Shown here piece after piece: positions 15,110 through 21,783 of a stretch of 21,783 bases of DNA. The notes under the pieces are model-generated. The model was not told where the DNA came from, did not search any database, and saw only the letters and a list, made by a program, of their open reading frames with translations. The first letter of the stretch is position 1; every line of letters begins with the position of its first letter. Both the position numbers and the translations under genes were made by a program. The DNA lies in the NCBI GenBank assembly GCA_958436995.1, contig CAUBMI010000036.1, forward strand, positions 1 to 21,783. Reading direction: 5' to 3'. The DNA comes from an uncultured Collinsella sp. Lineage in GTDB: Bacteria; Actinomycetota; Coriobacteriia; Coriobacteriales; Coriobacteriaceae.

Positions 15110-15667
15110 TTAGCGGCCCAGCATCCTAAAGAAACGCTCCTCGAGCGCGGGATCGGTCTCAAAGACGCCGCGGCGAGCAAGCGTCACGGTCTTGGTGCCG
15201 GGCTTTTGCACGCCACGCATCGTCATGCACATATGCTCGGCCTCCATCAACACAATCGCTCCCTGGGGAGCGAGATAATCCATGAGGGCATCGGCAACCT
15301 GTGTGCACAGTTGCTCCTGCAGCTGAAGACGGCGGGCATAAACCTCAACCGTGCGGGCGAGCTTGGAAAGCCCAGCCACCCGACCGTTAGGGATATAACC
15401 AATGGCGGCCTTGCCATAAAACGGCAGCAGATGATGTTCGCACAGCGAGTAGAACGTAATGTCGCGCTCGATAACCAAATCGTTCGAAGCGACGGCAAAG
15501 GTTTTGGACAGGTGCTCCTCGGCACTCTGGTCCATGCCGCCGGCGATCTCACCATACATACGGGCAACGCGCGCCGGGGTCTCCAGCAGGCCCTCACGAG
15601 TTGGGTCCTCGCCTATGCCCTCAAGCAACAGCTTAATGGCGGCCTCGACTTTTTCCTGATCGACCAT
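15110..15667 (-). CDS. folE: GTP cyclohydrolase I
   Basis: A 185-residue enzyme that converts GTP to 7,8-dihydroneopterin triphosphate and formate, the first step of tetrahydrofolate synthesis. The zinc and active-site residues are present: C76, H78 and H79 in SLCEHHLLPFYG, and C147 in EHMCMTMRGV. GYIPNGRVAGLSKLAR and the C-terminal TKTVTLARRGVF are also typical. Length matches the type IA enzymes. ATG follows GAGG by about six bases. It lies 66 bases downstream of nrdG and overlaps no gene; no convincing separate promoter is seen, so it may continue the nrd transcript. The HD gene is tightly coupled after it. Confidence 0.95.
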   Translation of the reverse strand: MVDQEKVEAAIKLLLEGIGEDPTREGLLETPARVARMYGEIAGGMDQSAEEHLSKTFAVASNDLVIERDITFYSLCEHHLLPFYGKAAIGYIPNGRVAGLSKLARTVEVYARRLQLQEQLCTQVADALMDYLAPQGAIVLMEAEHMCMTMRGVQKPGTKTVTLARRGVFETDPALEERFFRMLGR

Positions 15668-15733
15668 CTGGGCCTCACTTTTCCGATTTCACGTTCGCGC
15701 TATGGTACCACGCCCTCCGGCATCGACCACAAG

Positions 15734-16315
15734 CTACATAGTATGGGTCGAATAGACCGGATCATCACGCCAAAGTTCAACCGCATCACAAAGCGCAACG
15801 CCCTCGCGCTCAGCACGGGCGCGCGTGGCGTTCATATCGATCACGCGTTGGTTACTCGAGCCCCTAAAGCGCAGCGTGATATCGTACAGGTCCTGAACAA
15901 ACGGGCCGTCCACCAACATATCAAGACAGGTAAGGATACGGTCCGTGACCTCGGTATGGTGGCGTCCTCCCGGCATAAGCTCCTCGAGCACATCGCCGGT
16001 AAAACACCAAATGGTCTTTCCTGACCCCGCAGGATAAGCGGCACGAACACGCTCGACAAACTCAACGAGCCCCGCCTGGTTCTCGGGCTCCATGGGCTCT
16101 CCGCCCAGAATCGTCAGGCCGTCAATAAAGGGATGATCGAGGCTCTCGATAATCTTGTCCTCGACGGCACGATCAAACGGCTCGCCCGCAGCAAAGTCCC
16201 ACGCGACAGAGTTAAAGCAGTTCTTGCACCCACGACGGCACCCACTCACAAACAGAGAAGTACGAACGCCTTCCCCATCGGCAATGTCGAAATACTTAAT
16301 GTTCGCGTAGTTCAT
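15734..16315 (-). CDS. nrdG: Anaerobic ribonucleotide reductase-activating protein
   Basis: A 193-residue radical SAM enzyme that puts the glycyl radical on NrdD. The 4Fe-4S motif CxxxCxxC is C26-RRG-C30-KN-C33 and is preceded by the family's typical YFDIADGEGVRTSLFVSGC. GGEP for SAM binding appears in LTILGGEPMEPEN. The length is slightly above the ~155 to 180 residues usual for the family. ATG at 16315 follows GGGAG; a longer frame to 16471 would run through an inverted repeat and has no support. The ribosome binding site lies next to the repeat at 16331-16414 and inside a small CTCCCGGGAG palindrome, so access to it could be affected by RNA folding. Confidence 0.93.
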   Translation of the reverse strand: MNYANIKYFDIADGEGVRTSLFVSGCRRGCKNCFNSVAWDFAAGEPFDRAVEDKIIESLDHPFIDGLTILGGEPMEPENQAGLVEFVERVRAAYPAGSGKTIWCFTGDVLEELMPGGRHHTEVTDRILTCLDMLVDGPFVQDLYDITLRFRGSSNQRVIDMNATRARAEREGVALCDAVELWRDDPVYSTHTM

Positions 16316-16330
16316 AGGTAACTCTCCCGG

Positions 16331-16414
16331 GAGGCCGGGACATATCATCCCGTCCTCAAACATTCTCGGCCTGCGGCCTGCGAAACTGCGGGCGGGACGA
16401 TATGTCCCGACCTC
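16331..16414. repeat. REPIN-like pair of inverted palindromes before nrdG
   Basis: CGGGACATATCATCCCG (16336-16352) and CGGGACGATATGTCCCG (16393-16409) are inverted copies with one mismatch. With GAGG / CCTC outside, arms reach 22 bp. Each arm also folds on itself (CGGGA...TCCCG and CGGGAC...GTCCCG), and the spacer holds another small palindrome, GGCC-TGC-GGCC. Two short palindromes in mirrored orientation around a ~40-base spacer is the layout of REP doublets. Confidence 0.7.
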
Positions 16415-16560
16415 ATGCAAAGGGTAACTCAATGAACGAAGCGAACATCGAGCATGGGGTTCGAGATCCAATAAAAACTTTGTTGCAGCTCAACCGCCAT
16501 CGCAAGTAAATCGAAGCTGCAGCTCGAATTATTTCCGCTAAGAACTTCGAAGAGTGAGCA
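16415..16560. other. Intergenic stretch between nrdG and nrdD without recognised gene
   Basis: The nrdG-nrdD gap spans 16316-16741. Between the two inverted structures lies this moderately AT-rich part. I see no convincing promoter. A 25-codon plus-strand frame (16432-16509) has only AGGG before it and is not called. Confidence 0.5.
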
Positions 16561-16762
16561 GACCGCATGCTGCATCTCAGCTACGTCAGCTCGGCTGCCC
16601 CGTAGCGAGGGCCTGGACCTTTGCTCGATATGAGTTCCGCACGAACAGGAGGCGCCAGTGGCGCCTCCGTCGTGAGCCAGGACTGTCCGAAATAGCGAGT
16701 AAAGGTCCAGGCCCTCGCTACGGGGCAGCCTGGGATGGTTATTAGAGATGCAGCACGCGGTC
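16561..16762. repeat. Long inverted repeat mirroring the nrdD 3' end
   Basis: Two 67-base arms, 16561-16627 and 16696-16762, align without gaps in inverted orientation. The outer 18 bases match at 17 positions; on the right they are the last six codons of nrdD (DRVLHL). The next 14 bases, which hold the nrdD stop on the right, are unrelated. The inner 35 bases (16593-16627 / 16696-16730, beginning GGCTGCCCCGTAGCGAGG) match at 34. The centre holds a separate hairpin, GGAGGCGCCA-G-TGGCGCCTCC (16648-16668). Folded as nrdD mRNA, the stop codon would sit in an internal loop between two helices. Confidence 0.85.
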
Positions 16763-18964
16763 GCGGATCTCCTCGGTTCGACCCTGGTTCCAGAACTGGG
16801 TACCGATGTAGCCGCACGTGCGACGGGCGACATTCATCTTCTCCTGGTCGCGGTTGCCGCAGCTGGGGCACTCCCACACCAGCTTGCCGTCATCCTCGAC
16901 AATCTTGATCTCGCCATCGTAGCCGCACACCTGGCAGTAGTCGCTCTTGGTGTTGAGCTCGGCGTACATGATGTTGTCGTAGATGTACTGCATCACGCGG
17001 ATGACAGCCTTGAGGTTGTCCTGCATGTTGGGAACCTCGACGTAGGAGATGGCACCGCCCGGCGAAAGCTGCTGGAACATGCCCTCGAACTTGAGCTTGT
17101 CGAATGCGTCGATCTCCTCGGACACGTGGACGTGGTAGCTGTTGGTGATGTAGCCCTTGTCCGTCACGCCCGGGATGATGCCAAAACGACGCTGCAGGCA
17201 CTTGGCGAACTTGTAGGTCGTCGACTCAAGCGGGGTACCGTACAGCGAGAAGTCAATATCGCTTTCGGCCTTCCACTCGGCGCACTTGTCGTTCATGCGC
17301 TGCATGACTGCCATGGCAAAGGGCGTGCCCTCCTTCTCGGTGTGGCTGTGGCCCGTCATGTACTTGACGCACTCATACAGGCCGGCATACCCCAGGCTGA
17401 TGGTGGAATAGCCGCCCACGAGCAGCTTATCGATCGTCTCGCCCTTCTTCAGACGCGCCAGGGCGCCGTACTGCCAAAGAATCGGCGCGGCATCCGAAAG
17501 CGTGCCCATCAGGCGCTCATGACGGCACAGCAGGGCACGATGGCACAGCTCAAGGCGCTCATCGAAGATCTTCCAGAACTTGTCCATGTCCTGATGCGAG
17601 CTCAGCGCGACATCGGGCAGGTTGATGGTCACAACACCCTGGTTAAAGCGACCATAGTACTTAGGCTTGGTCGGGTCATAGTTCAGCGCGTTGGCGACAT
17701 TGTTAAAGCCGTTGCCCGAACGGTCGGGCGTCAGGAAACTACGGCAACCCATGCAGGTGTAGCAATCGCCGTTGCCGGCAGTCTCGCCCTTAGACAGCTT
17801 GAGCTCGCGCATCTTCTTCTCGGAGATGTAGTCGGGCACCATGCGCTTGGCGGTGCACTTGGCAGCCAGCTGGGTCAGGTAGAAGTACGGGGAATTCTCG
17901 TGAACGTTATCGTCCTCGAGTACATAGATAAGCTTGGGGAATGCCGGGGTAATCCATACACCGGCTTCGTTCTTAACGCCCTCATAGCGCTGACGAAGCG
18001 TCTCCTCCACGATCATGGCAAGGTCGTGCTTCTCCTGCGCTGAGCGAGCCTCGTTGAGATACATAAAGACCGTCACAAACGGCGCCTGGCCGTTGGTGGT
18101 CATAAGGGTCACGACCTGATACTGAATCGTCTGGACGCCGCGACGGATCTCGTCACGCAGACGGTCCTCAACGACCTCACGGACTTTCTCGGCAGATGCC
18201 GAAACACCGAGCTCCTCGAGCTCGCGGGCAACCTCGCCGCGAATCTTTTGACGGCTCACCTCAACAAAGGGGGCGAGATGGGTCAGCGAAATAGACTGGC
18301 CGCCGTACTGGGAGGAAGCAACCTGGGCGATGATCTGCGTCGCGATGTTGCAGGCGGTCGAGAAGCTGTGCGGCTTCTCGATCAGCGTGCCCGAGATAAC
18401 GGTGCCGTTCTGGAGCATGTCCTCCAGGTTCACCAGATCGCAGTTGTGCATGTGCTGGGCAAAGTAATCCGAATCGTGGAAATGGATCAAGCCCTCATTA
18501 TGGGCATCCACGATCTCCTGGGGCAGCAGCACGCGCTGGGTCAGGTCCTTGGAAATCTCGCCGGCCATATAGTCGCGCTGAACGGAGTTGACGGTCGGGT
18601 TCTTGTTGGAGTTCTCCTGCTTGACCTCTTCGTTATTGCACTCGATCAGCGACAGAATCTTGTCGTCGGTCGTGTTCTTCTGGCGCTTCAGGCTCTGAAC
18701 ATAGCGATAGATGATGTAGTGGCGGGCAACCTCGTAGCAGTCGAGACGCATGATCTCGTCCTCGACCAAATCCTGAATCTCCTCGACCGAAACGGTGTGG
18801 CCCGCGTTCTCGCATGCCTCGGCGACATTTTGTGCCGCGTAAACCACCTGGCGGTCGGTTAGACGAGAGCTCTCCTCGACCTCCAAGTTTGCGGCGCGGA
18901 TGGCATTGACGATCTTATCGATGTCAAAGACAACCTCGGTGCCGCTGCGCTTGATGATCTTCAT
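16742..18964 (-). CDS. nrdD: Anaerobic (class III) ribonucleoside-triphosphate reductase
   Basis: A 740-residue oxygen-sensitive enzyme that reduces ribonucleotides to deoxyribonucleotides using a glycyl radical. An ATP-cone regulatory domain fills about residues 1-90 (MKIIKRSGTEVVFDIDKI...). The catalytic barrel includes FHDSDYFAQHMHNCDL and CYTCMGCRSFL. Near the C-terminus a zinc site is seen, CQVCG and CPSCG, followed by RRTCGYIG, where G718 is the radical glycine. ATG at 18964 has AGAGG seven bases upstream; a start ten codons earlier is rejected. nrdG lies 426 bases downstream beyond two inverted-repeat structures. Expression is likely repressed by NrdR, through paired boxes at the promoter. 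Confidence 0.97.
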   Translation of the reverse strand: MKIIKRSGTEVVFDIDKIVNAIRAANLEVEESSRLTDRQVVYAAQNVAEACENAGHTVSVEEIQDLVEDEIMRLDCYEVARHYIIYRYVQSLKRQKNTTDDKILSLIECNNEEVKQENSNKNPTVNSVQRDYMAGEISKDLTQRVLLPQEIVDAHNEGLIHFHDSDYFAQHMHNCDLVNLEDMLQNGTVISGTLIEKPHSFSTACNIATQIIAQVASSQYGGQSISLTHLAPFVEVSRQKIRGEVARELEELGVSASAEKVREVVEDRLRDEIRRGVQTIQYQVVTLMTTNGQAPFVTVFMYLNEARSAQEKHDLAMIVEETLRQRYEGVKNEAGVWITPAFPKLIYVLEDDNVHENSPYFYLTQLAAKCTAKRMVPDYISEKKMRELKLSKGETAGNGDCYTCMGCRSFLTPDRSGNGFNNVANALNYDPTKPKYYGRFNQGVVTINLPDVALSSHQDMDKFWKIFDERLELCHRALLCRHERLMGTLSDAAPILWQYGALARLKKGETIDKLLVGGYSTISLGYAGLYECVKYMTGHSHTEKEGTPFAMAVMQRMNDKCAEWKAESDIDFSLYGTPLESTTYKFAKCLQRRFGIIPGVTDKGYITNSYHVHVSEEIDAFDKLKFEGMFQQLSPGGAISYVEVPNMQDNLKAVIRVMQYIYDNIMYAELNTKSDYCQVCGYDGEIKIVEDDGKLVWECPSCGNRDQEKMNVARRTCGYIGTQFWNQGRTEEIRDRVLHL

Positions 18965-19102
18965 CCTCTTGCCTCTTTCACGTCGTAGTCTCATTGCGTT
19001 TCAGAGCCAAACGATGCCCGACAGGGCTTGCCCCGGTCTTGCGGCGCCGTCGCGCAATCTTTGTTCTCGATAAACCATAAGCCTCCATGCGGACATTCCC
19101 TG

Positions 19103-19120
19103 GAGCCGATCAAGCGGCTC
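19103..19120 (-). other. Small perfect hairpin in the nrdD leader
   Basis: GAGCCG and CGGCTC form a perfect 6-bp stem with a 6-base loop in the ~220-base leader between the nrdD promoter and its start codon. I recognise no known riboswitch in this leader. Confidence 0.4.
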
Positions 19121-19189
19121 AAGGACACGTTCAAAAGAGGCAGTTAAGGTCTTCGTTCTCTGTCCGCCATCTATCATACGACAAAGACG

Positions 19190-19237
19190 CATCTATATCC
19201 TGTATTCTTTTTTTAGGTCAAACACAACATATAGTGT
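19190..19237 (-). promoter_or_regulatory. nrdD promoter with tandem NrdR boxes
   Basis: ACACAACATATAGTGT (19222-19237) is an excellent NrdR box, close to the palindromic consensus acaCwATATwTwGtgt. A second, weaker box, CATCTATATCCTGTAT (19190-19205), has its centre exactly 32 bp away, three helical turns, the spacing usual for NrdR operators. On the minus strand a promoter lies within: -35 TTGACC (19216-19221), 18-base spacer, -10 TATAGA (19192-19197). NrdR bound here would cover the -10 and flank the -35, consistent with repression of nrdD by the ATP/dATP-sensing repressor. Confidence 0.82.
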
Positions 19238-19239
19238 TT

Positions 19240-19564
19240 CAGCAGGTCAAAGCAATTAGTCATTTTGCAGACGCATTAAAAATGAGGGGTATTTGACAAG
19301 TCGGTAAAACGTTACCAACACGGCTACCTGCATGGCAGTTATAAAACCCCCTTAGTCAAGCCGCTGACAAATCCTACCAAAACCAAGCCGCTCACGCCAA
19401 AAGAATCCAAAAGATTATGCTTGACCAACATGTTGCGGTCGTGCCTTGCCGAGCCTCATGCAACCGCGGCACGAATCCTTGAAAGATATGTGTATGCAAA
19501 CGGAGAAGATGAGAGTTTCCTCGGATGACTACTGAGAAGCATCCCGGAAGATCAAAAACTCGAA
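19240..19564. other. Gene-free, AT-richer stretch between the nrdD promoter and tRNA genes
   Basis: About 325 bases with visibly lower GC than the flanks and no reading frame with a credible ribosome binding site or recognisable protein. A frame in the middle translates to fragments that resemble nothing I know. It may be decayed DNA of a former insertion next to the tRNA genes. Confidence 0.5.
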
Positions 19565-19600
19565 ATTTGGTGACGTATTTGGCGACCCATTTGGCGACCA
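19565..19600. repeat. Three 12-bp tandem repeats
   Basis: ATTTGGTGACGT, ATTTGGCGACCC and ATTTGGCGACCA follow each other without gaps. The shared core is ATTTGGyGAC. They lie directly beyond the terminator of the tRNA-Gly/tRNA-Val transcript. Confidence 0.75.
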
Positions 19601-19635
19601 AAACAAAACAGCCCAGAGACGATGCCTCTGAGCTG
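19600..19635 (-). terminator. Terminator of the tRNA transcript
   Basis: Read on the minus strand, CAGCTCAGAG pairs with CTCTGGGCTG (10 bp with one wobble, 7-base loop), followed by TTTTGTTTT. It begins nine bases past the CCA end of tRNA-Val. Confidence 0.88.
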
Positions 19636-19643
19636 CGAACATT

Positions 19644-19718
19644 TGGTGGGCGTTAGAAGATTTGAACTTCTGACCTCTTCCGTGTCAGGGAAGCGCTCTC
19701 CCCCTGAGCTAAACGCCC
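19644..19718 (-). tRNA. tRNA-Val (GAC)
   Basis: A 75-base tRNA with encoded CCA. Acceptor stem GGGCGTT / AACGCCC, D-arm TAGCTCAGGGGGAGAGC, anticodon stem CTTCC / GGAAG with the loop CTGACAC (anticodon GAC), and T-arm AGAAGTTCAAATCTTCT are all present. It is the second tRNA of a two-gene transcript, three bases after tRNA-Gly. Confidence 0.95.
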
Positions 19719-19721
19719 AAA

Positions 19722-19797
19722 TGGAGCGGACAACGGGGCTCGAACCCGCGACCCCAACCTTGGCAAGGTTGTGCTCTACCAACTGAGCCATGTCCGC
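19722..19797 (-). tRNA. tRNA-Gly (GCC)
   Basis: A 76-base tRNA with encoded CCA. Acceptor stem GCGGACA / TGTCCGC, anticodon stem CAACC / GGTTG around TTGCCAA (anticodon GCC at plus 19762-19764), and T-loop GGTTCGAGCC are intact. It is first in the transcript, read from the promoter at 19810-19838. Confidence 0.96.
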
Positions 19798-19809
19798 CTG
19801 CGAGGATTT

Positions 19810-19862
19810 AATATACGGGATGATCCACCCAAATGCAAGAACTTTTTTTGAAAAGTTTTGCG
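19810..19862 (-). promoter_or_regulatory. tRNA promoter with A/T-rich UP-like element
   Basis: Read on the minus strand: -35 TTGCAT (19833-19838), 17-base spacer, -10 TATATT (19810-19815), directly before tRNA-Gly. Upstream, A- and T-tracts that include an AACTTTT / AAAAGTT dyad (about 19841-19858) look like an UP element, as is common for stable RNA promoters. Confidence 0.82.
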
Positions 19863-19938
19863 ACGCCCTCGCGAACCTCGCGAAGACATCAGCCGCCGCG
19901 GAAGGCGCAGGCAAACGCAAGCTCGCCGCAAGAGACCC

Positions 19939-21672
19939 CTACATCTCACCGAGCATGATCCAGGCAGAGCTGTCCTGCGCGAGCTTACCGTCTGCAAGCG
20001 GTGATGAGGCGAGCAGGACCCTGCCCGCAGGCAGCTCCACGAGCGCTGCACCGAAATTCGTCACACACGCCCAGCCGTTGTCGCGGCGATAGGCGATGAC
20101 GCCGCCCTCAGCGCCCTCGGCACCATCCGCAAGGCCGGTGCGCCCGTCAAGATCGAGCCACGCGAGATCGTTGGCGCACCCGCGCAGCTTGCGCCGCAGC
20201 CAGAGGGCGTCACGATAGAGCGCAAGCATCGATGTCGGGTCCGCTTCTTCCCTATCGGCAGCGTAATCGGAAAACCATGCAGGCTGCGGCAGATGGGGCG
20301 CCGCATCGGCGTCCGCCGGTGAAAACCCAAACGATCCGCCCTGCGCGGGATCGTCCGCCGCCACCCACGGCAGGGGCACACGGCAGCCGTCGCGCCCCTT
20401 CTCGCGCTTCGGTCCGTGCGTATTGGTCGCAGTAGGATCTTCGAGTACAGCCCACGGAATGTCAGCCACCTCAAAAAGGCCGAGCTCCTCACCCTGATAC
20501 ACGTATGCCGAGCCCGGAAGCGCCAGCTCGAGCAAAAGGGCCGCCCGCGCGCGGCGCTCGCCGAGTTCACGTTCCTCGTCATAAGACGACCCGTCGCGTA
20601 AGAGCCAGTCGAGCGCAATCTGGTGGTAGCGCGTCGCCTTGATCTGCGGCAGGGCATAGCGCGTCGCCACGCGCGGCACGTCGTGGTTGGAGAGCACCCA
20701 GGTCGAGGCGGAATCGAATTCTATAGCTGCCTTCAAGCCCTCCTCGATTGCAGCGTGCATGTCATCATAGGTCCAAGTGGCCTTGGCAAACTCAAAGTTG
20801 AATGTCTGGCCAAGCTCGCTGGGACGCGCGTAGAGATACTGGCGCTCGGGCAGCACCCACGCCTCGGCAACGGCGCTGCGTGGCGGATCATAGCGGTCGA
20901 ACACGCGGCGCCACTCGCGATAGATCTCGTGGACCTCGTTGCGGTCCCACAGCGGATGGGTGCCGTCCTCAACCATGTCATCGCCCTCGGCGAGATGCCA
21001 CCGGTCGAGGTCATCGCGGTCGAGATCCTTGGCGAGACCGTGCGCCACATCAATGCGAAAGCCATCGACGCCTCGATCGCTCCAAAACGCCAGGACGTCA
21101 CAAAAGAACGCGTGAACCTCGGGGCACGACCAGTCAAAGTCCGGCTGCTCGGGCGTAAACATGTGCAGATACCACTGACCGTCCGCGACGCGCGTCCAGG
21201 CGGGGCCGCCAAAGTTGGCATTCCAATTGGTGGGAGGCAGCTCGCCGTGCTCGCCGCGACCATCGCGGAAGATATAACGGGCGCGCTCGGGCGATCCGGG
21301 GCCGGCGGCAAGAGCGGCTTTGAACCAGGGGTGCTGGTTGGACGAATGGTTGGGCACGATGTCGACGATGACCTTGATGCCGTGCGCGTGAGCCGCAGCG
21401 ATCATGTCATCGAAGTCGTCAAGCGAGCCGAGACGTGGGTCGACATCGCAGTAGTCCGCCACATCATAGCCGCCATCAACAAGAGGCGATGGGTAAAACG
21501 GGCTCAGCCAGATGGCCTCGATACCCAGCCGCTCAAGATAGTCCATCTGCTGGGTAATGCCCGCGATATCGCCCAGACCCGAACCAGTCGAATCCTTAAA
21601 CGAGCGCGGGTAGATTTGATAAATCGCGGCATCGGACATCCATGGGCGCGAAGAGGACTTTTCTGTAGCCAT
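19939..21672 (-). CDS. GH13 alpha-glucosidase (oligo-1,6-glucosidase-like)
   Basis: A 577-residue cytoplasmic glycoside hydrolase of family 13 that releases glucose from short alpha-glucosides. All GH13 regions are visible: IYQIYPRSFKDSTGSGLGD at the start; VIVDIVPNHSS (region I); GVDGFRIDVAHG with the nucleophile Asp (II); SAVAEAWVLPE with the acid/base Glu (III); and VLSNHDVPR with the transition-state Asp (IV). A small beta-domain ends the protein. No signal peptide is seen once ATG at 21672 is used; it has AAGGGAG nine bases upstream, whereas the longer frame to 21762 lacks one. Exact specificity (alpha-1,4, alpha-1,6 or sucrose) cannot be told. No transporter genes are in view. Confidence 0.9.
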   Translation of the reverse strand: MATEKSSSRPWMSDAAIYQIYPRSFKDSTGSGLGDIAGITQQMDYLERLGIEAIWLSPFYPSPLVDGGYDVADYCDVDPRLGSLDDFDDMIAAAHAHGIKVIVDIVPNHSSNQHPWFKAALAAGPGSPERARYIFRDGRGEHGELPPTNWNANFGGPAWTRVADGQWYLHMFTPEQPDFDWSCPEVHAFFCDVLAFWSDRGVDGFRIDVAHGLAKDLDRDDLDRWHLAEGDDMVEDGTHPLWDRNEVHEIYREWRRVFDRYDPPRSAVAEAWVLPERQYLYARPSELGQTFNFEFAKATWTYDDMHAAIEEGLKAAIEFDSASTWVLSNHDVPRVATRYALPQIKATRYHQIALDWLLRDGSSYDEERELGERRARAALLLELALPGSAYVYQGEELGLFEVADIPWAVLEDPTATNTHGPKREKGRDGCRVPLPWVAADDPAQGGSFGFSPADADAAPHLPQPAWFSDYAADREEADPTSMLALYRDALWLRRKLRGCANDLAWLDLDGRTGLADGAEGAEGGVIAYRRDNGWACVTNFGAALVELPAGRVLLASSPLADGKLAQDSSAWIMLGEM

Positions 21673-21783
21673 GGGATGAGTCTCCCTTGCAACGAGGTTT
21701 TGCGAGATGCCCACGATGATACGCCCAAAGCGGACATTCGCGGCAAACAACGCCACAGCCACGCCCCAAACGCTCGCTCCCTC

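Noticed and set aside
16432..16509. 25-codon plus-strand frame in the nrdD-nrdG gap
   Set aside because: Only AGGG precedes the ATG, there is no promoter, and it lies antisense to the likely nrd transcript.
16429..16877. Minus-strand frames of 98-134 codons that cross the nrdD 3' flank
   Set aside because: They consist of inverted-repeat sequence read through, and both contain the same GLD / GPGPRYGA-type fragments made by the mirrored arms.
16748..18043. 431-codon plus-strand frame opposite nrdD
   Set aside because: Leu/Val/His/Ala-rich antisense shadow of nrdD, with no ribosome site and no recognisable domain.
19001..19078. 25-codon leader frame before nrdD (starts MVYREQRLRD)
   Set aside because: GGAGG lies only three bases from the ATG and the peptide has no telling residue run. 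NrdR boxes already explain control, so it is left uncalled, though it could be checked by ribosome profiling.
18965..19185. Cobalamin riboswitch in the nrdD leader
   Set aside because: A few GC-rich hairpins are present, but no recognisable B12-box; class III reductase does not use cobalamin.
1..21783. CRISPR array, prophage, insertion sequence or defence island
   Set aside because: No regularly spaced repeats, transposase, integrase, restriction or toxin-antitoxin genes were found; nearly all coding space is housekeeping or metabolic.

Overview
The window looks like chromosomal DNA from a strictly anaerobic, high-GC Actinomycetota of the class Coriobacteriia, most likely Collinsella or a close relative. 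This is inferred from protein character and gene content (oxygen-sensitive class III ribonucleotide reductase, PerR-type repressor, ferredoxin-like aldo/keto reductase, O-acetylhomoserine sulfhydrylase) and from strong GGAGG-type ribosome binding sites with several GTG and TTG starts. No database search was possible. Nearly all the DNA is ordinary housekeeping and metabolic sequence; no phage, transposase, CRISPR array or defence locus was seen.

Layout. 1-3.4 kb: an iron-sulfur aldo/keto reductase (-) diverges from a cyclase-family hydrolase (+), followed by a ketopantoate-reductase-family protein (+) and a strong bidirectional terminator. 3.4-4.8 kb: a 68-residue membrane protein (-) and a secreted protein with a 3D-like C-terminal domain (-). 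4.8-7.4 kb: O-acetylhomoserine sulfhydrylase (-) with a clear promoter and a long leader that encodes a Cys/Met-containing 17-residue peptide, diverging from a LysR regulator (+). 7.5-10.0 kb: RNase HI, a Gfo/Idh/MocA oxidoreductase, an acylphosphatase and a PerR-like repressor (all +). 10.1-12.0 kb: a minus-strand cluster of SlyD-like FKBP, UreE-like metallochaperone and HAD phosphatase. 12.1-14.0 kb: an M19 dipeptidase and a YgjP/DUF45-type zinc peptidase (+). 14.0-19.2 kb: a long minus-strand series, nrdD - nrdG - folE - HD-domain protein - folB, headed by a promoter that carries a tandem pair of NrdR boxes. 19.2-19.8 kb: a gene-free, AT-richer stretch and the tRNA-Gly/tRNA-Val pair with its own promoter and terminator. 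19.9-21.7 kb: a GH13 alpha-glucosidase (-).

How it fits together. The nrd and fol genes link anaerobic dNTP synthesis with the first steps of folate synthesis. The HD-domain protein sits between FolE and FolB, where the dihydroneopterin triphosphate dephosphorylation step would be needed. The LysR protein and the leader peptide are the two visible candidates for control of the sulfhydrylase.

Most unusual observations: (1) the Cys/Met leader peptide before the sulfhydrylase; (2) an inverted structure after nrdD in which the last codons of nrdD are mirrored about 180 bases away, with a nearly perfect 35-bp stem inside, so the stop codon would lie in an internal loop; (3) further long-looped inverted repeats sharing GGGACAT; (4) an apparently orphan UreE translationally coupled to a SlyD-like protein; (5) three 12-bp tandem repeats just past the tRNA-Val terminator.
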